Assembly (NCBI GenBank): GCA_018992685.1
Contig: JACVGT010000025.1
Location: forward strand, 27,432 to 91,431
DNA: 64,000 bases
From: Theionarchaea archaeon
GTDB lineage: Archaea; Methanobacteriota_B; Thermococci; Methanofastidiosales; SZ-28-30
Reading direction: 5' to 3'
Made by a program: the position numbers and the translations under genes. The notes under the pieces are model-generated. The model worked only from the letters and a program-made list of their open reading frames with translations, did not search any database and was not told the DNA's origin. Positions 61,561-64,000 of this stretch are shown in pieces (position 1 is the stretch's first letter; every line of letters begins with the position of its first letter).

Positions 61561-62679
61561 ATGGGTATGAAGGAACGTATATTTGGAATGACTCTCAAGA
61601 GCATTGTTAGAAAAAAGATGAGAAGCGGGCTGACGGTTCTCGGTATCGCCATTGGAATCATGCTAGTGACTGCTTTGCTGATGGTATCCACAGGACTGGA
61701 AGCTCAGTTCAAGAGAGTCGTTGAGGAAGGCGGCGGCGATTTTGTTGTCATGGATAAAACTGCACCCGATCTCATGCTGAGCAGAGTGGACAGTACTGCA
61801 CAGCAGGCCATTGAACGTATGGGGGGCATCTCTTGGGTATCAGGAATGATTTTCACCACAGCGCAGATAGGAGACAGACCGTATGTCATGATGTTTGGCG
61901 TGGAAACAACTGAAAGGAACCTCCAGCAATTCAAAATTATTCAAGGGAGAACGCTGAACCAGGATGACAGAGGCAAAATCATCATGGGAAGGACGATTGC
62001 AGTGCAAGAAGGATACCAGGTGGGAAGCACTCTTGAAATAAAGGGCAGTTCTTTTAGTGTCGTTGGTATTTATGAGACAGGAGCTTCTTTTGAAGATGGT
62101 GGTGTCATCATGTCCCTGTCTGAGGTGCAGACTCTCTTTGATATGAGAAACCTGGTCTCACTGCTTCAGGTGAAAGCGGAAGACACAACCAACACGGAGG
62201 CAATCAGAGCCGAGGTGGAGAGCACGTTCCCGAAATTCATAGCTTTGAAGAGCACAGACGTGGCGTCAAAACAGGAGGACCTCCAGCTGATTACGAGTAT
62301 TTCCGCGTTGATTTCTCTCATTGCCATAGTGGTGGGAAGCATTATCGTCATGAATACCATGATCATGTCAGTCATGGAAAGAACACGGGAAATTGGGATT
62401 TTAAGAGCAGTTGGTTGGAAGAGCAGAAAAGTCCTGTCCATGGTTCTCAAGGAATCGCTGGCTATGAGTATTATTGGGGGAGTCATTGGAATCGTGATAG
62501 CTGCGGGATTGGTGAATGCTTTGGCTAAAGCGGCCCAACTTCCAGTAGATCTTCCTGTTACGGCAGACCTCGTGGTGAGCGCCTTTATTATTGCAGTGAT
62601 CTTGGGCTTTCTGGGAGGATTCTACCCTGCTTTGAGGGCTTCTCGAATGAGTCCTATGGAGGCTTTATCTCATGAGTGA
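61561..62679 (+). CDS. MacB/FtsX-type ABC transporter permease
   Basis: A 372-aa permease. One N-terminal membrane segment (SGLTVLGIAIGIMLVTALLM) is followed by a ~200-residue extracellular MacB-periplasmic-like domain. Three C-terminal membrane segments form the FtsX domain (SISALISLIAIVVGSIIVMN, IIGGVIGIVIAAGLVNALAK, AFIIAVILGFLGGFYPALRA). MMSVMERTREIGILRAVGW-like sequence (SVMERTREIGILRAVGWKSR) is the coupling-helix signature. It pairs with the ATPase 9 bases downstream. It likely exports a peptide, lipid or lipoprotein, or acts by mechanotransmission. A leaderless start is predicted. Confidence 0.92.
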   Translation: MGMKERIFGMTLKSIVRKKMRSGLTVLGIAIGIMLVTALLMVSTGLEAQFKRVVEEGGGDFVVMDKTAPDLMLSRVDSTAQQAIERMGGISWVSGMIFTTAQIGDRPYVMMFGVETTERNLQQFKIIQGRTLNQDDRGKIIMGRTIAVQEGYQVGSTLEIKGSSFSVVGIYETGASFEDGGVIMSLSEVQTLFDMRNLVSLLQVKAEDTTNTEAIRAEVESTFPKFIALKSTDVASKQEDLQLITSISALISLIAIVVGSIIVMNTMIMSVMERTREIGILRAVGWKSRKVLSMVLKESLAMSIIGGVIGIVIAAGLVNALAKAAQLPVDLPVTADLVVSAFIIAVILGFLGGFYPALRASRMSPMEALSHE

Positions 62680-62688
62680 GGTGATATC

Positions 62689-63531
62689 ATGTTTCTTACA
62701 ACAGAGAATTTGACCAAGGATTTTGGGGACGTACAGGCAGTGCTGGATGTCAACCTTGAGATTGACAGGGGAGAATTTGTCTCTATCATGGGACCTTCAG
62801 GATCGGGAAAGACAACACTCCTCACTTTGCTCGGCGCTCTGGATACACCTTCTTCAGGAGAGGTCTTCATTGAGGGTGAACCTCTTTCTGGCATCAAAGA
62901 CGTGGATTTATTCAGATCAAAGAAGGTGGGGTTTGTCTTCCAGTTTCATAACCTCATTAGCTATCTCAATGCTCTTGAAAATGTTGAAATACCCATGCAT
63001 GGGCCGATGTCAGGCACTGAGCGTCGAGCACGAGCAATTGAGCTTCTGGAGCTGGTGGGCCTTGGGGAGAGGGTGTACCACAACCCGTCTCAACTCTCGG
63101 GTGGGGAACGACAGAGAGTGGCAGTGGCCAGAGCCCTAGTGAACGATCCTGCACTTGTTCTCGCAGATGAGCCTACGGGTGAGTTGGACTCTAAGACCTC
63201 AATAGAGATCATCCAACTCATGAAAAAAATCAACAAGGAGAAAGGGACAACTTTTATTGTGGTAACCCATGATCCTGAAGTGGCCAAAAAGGCAGAGAAG
63301 ATTATTTTCCTGAAAAATGGGACAATTGCGAGACAAGAAGCAGTCAAGAGTGAATCTGTAGAAGACGTCCTAGCTCTGAGGAATTCAGCCTTTGGACAGC
63401 AGCTGATCGAAAAGAAAGCCACAGACCCTTACATGGAGAACCTGGGAGTTTTCAAAGGAGGAACCCTCACCAAAGAGGGAGAAGCAGTGCTTTCTGTACT
63501 GGAGAAGGCTGAAGCTATTGAACGTGATTGA
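62689..63531 (+). CDS. ABC transporter ATPase (MacB/LolD type) with C-terminal extension
   Basis: A 280-aa ATP-binding subunit. Walker A is GPSGSGKTTL, the Q-loop FQFHNL, the signature LSGGERQRVAVARAL, Walker B LVLADEPTGELD and the H-loop VVTHD. The family usually ends near residue 225; here a ~50-residue tail follows (ATDPYMENLGVFKGGTLTKE), possibly regulatory. GAGGTGATATC precedes the ATG. It forms the exporter with the preceding permease. Confidence 0.94.
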   Translation: MFLTTENLTKDFGDVQAVLDVNLEIDRGEFVSIMGPSGSGKTTLLTLLGALDTPSSGEVFIEGEPLSGIKDVDLFRSKKVGFVFQFHNLISYLNALENVEIPMHGPMSGTERRARAIELLELVGLGERVYHNPSQLSGGERQRVAVARALVNDPALVLADEPTGELDSKTSIEIIQLMKKINKEKGTTFIVVTHDPEVAKKAEKIIFLKNGTIARQEAVKSESVEDVLALRNSAFGQQLIEKKATDPYMENLGVFKGGTLTKEGEAVLSVLEKAEAIERD

Positions 63532-63883
63532 GGAACTTCTTCTTTTCTTCTCTTTTTTTTGAAAACCTATCAGATCGTGGGGTTGCAATATCATGATGTG
63601 GAGATATACGTTCTGTCCCTTGGCTTTTGAATCAGGGGGGCACTTTCTTCAGTCAATTTCCGCTCCCTAGAGATTATCTCTTGAATCCGTATATGTAGAG
63701 GTACTCACTTCATTAGCTTTTCATTCTGTCAATAACAAGCATCCATGAGCTGCTTCCTTAGATTCAAGCTGCATACAACAGATTTCCACATCCGGGATTA
63801 CTGTCAAACTCAAAACCGATGTAATATCACCAGACATGGGTGACACTTTTGACACTACACATAGGTAACACTTCTTATAAGTC
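63532..63883. other. Intergenic region with terminator and IS end
   Basis: T-rich runs at 63539-63560 should end the exporter operon. The rest to about 63828 has no supported gene. From about 63829 the sequence reads as the terminal part of an insertion sequence. Confidence 0.5.
63539..63560 (+). terminator. T-rich terminator after the ABC exporter operon
   Basis: Pyrimidine-rich sequence ending in eight T lies just after the ATPase stop, without a strong hairpin, as is usual for archaeal termination. Confidence 0.5.
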
Positions 63884-64000
63884 TCATGGCAACCGCTCCT
63901 CATATCTCGCGTGAGGCGTTGCACCGTTGATGCCCATGTGAGACCTTTCGTGATTGTAGTAGTACACGTATTCGTCCAATGCCAGCTGGGCCTCCTCTAC
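63829..64000 (-). mobile_element. 3' end of an IS481-type insertion sequence, continues beyond the window
   Basis: The transposase end (63884-64000) is followed on the minus strand by gtgttacctatgtgtagtg and tgtcacccatgtctggtg. These two related motifs are typical of the terminal repeats of IS481-type elements, placing the element end at about 63829-63835. The other end is outside the window. Confidence 0.65.
63884..64000 (-). CDS. IS481-type transposase, C-terminal 38 residues
   Basis: The frame is open from the right edge to TGA at 63884. It reads ALDEYVYYYNHERSHMGING followed by ATPHARYEERLP, the classic end of the rve/DDE integrase core in IS481/IS3-type transposases, where YNxxRxHxxxxxxTP is conserved. 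The N-terminal part and DDE residues lie beyond the window. Confidence 0.8.
   Translation of the reverse strand, partial: VEEAQLALDEYVYYYNHERSHMGINGATPHARYEERLP

Noticed and set aside
63721-63924. 67-codon minus-strand frame at the IS end
   Set aside because: It is out of frame with the transposase end and crosses the terminal repeat. The other frame reads the conserved transposase C-terminus.

Overview
The window reads as a stretch of an archaeal chromosome. It encodes an archaeal-type D-aminoacyl-tRNA deacylase, an S-layer-like protein, a PolX/PHP DNA polymerase and two intron-less tRNAs. Most genes have an AT-rich TATA element centred about 25 bases before the start codon, which suggests leaderless mRNAs, or a GGTGAT/GGAGG ribosome site. 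No bacterial -35/-10 pattern is evident. My best guess, from gene content only, is an uncultured euryarchaeal lineage (Theionarchaea/Methanofastidiosa-like); this is inference and I could not test it by search.

Left core (1-17.4 kb). An edge-truncated coiled-coil protein is followed by DtdA divergent from MutM, and by a class III aminotransferase divergent from an Lrp/AsnC regulator that probably controls it. Then come a DUF92 membrane protein, a phosphatase plus M20 peptidase pair, an SDR and a phytoene-desaturase-like flavoprotein. A LeuC/LeuD-type hydratase pair is translationally coupled to a methyltransferase. A cupin, a DUF6512 membrane protein, a secreted PQQ-type propeller and a lipoprotein serine hydrolase with a Lys-to-Gln change in its SxxK motif complete the region.

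Accessory region (17.4-46.4 kb). AT-rich, largely unrecognised genes are mixed with debris. A 158-bp copy of an internal piece of the PQQ gene lies at 18.84 kb, followed by a radical SAM/SPASM enzyme. A 22-kb segment is bounded by two related direct repeats at 21.4-21.6 and 43.5-43.8 kb. Each repeat carries a helically phased array of TGGCACnGTGCCA palindromes (spacings 31, 73 and 31 bp). Just inside the left repeat is a tyrosine recombinase with a zinc ribbon. The segment also holds a 760-aa membrane protein, a partly duplicated cell-envelope module (S-layer-like protein, membrane protein and a protein made of ASGLVRD heptads), and a two-gene operon with a PD-(D/E)XK nuclease motif. A truncated transposase, a 2290-aa RHS protein ending in a HExxH domain and a membrane-anchored PQQ propeller follow. 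Just outside the right repeat, a two-gene HTH operon has a nested hairpin at its predicted mRNA start and AT-rich palindromes upstream.

Right core (46.7-64 kb). tRNA-Cys(GCA) and tRNA-Val(CAC) are followed by a small secreted protein, a winged-helix regulator, uridine phosphorylase, a 55-aa membrane protein, PolX and a two-subunit family I CoA-transferase. Next are a propeller protein, a glycosyl-transfer/sugar-nucleotide cluster (GT-C-like membrane protein, GT2, NAD-sugar epimerase, nucleotidyltransferase), and a MacB-type ABC exporter pair. The window ends inside an IS481-type transposase.
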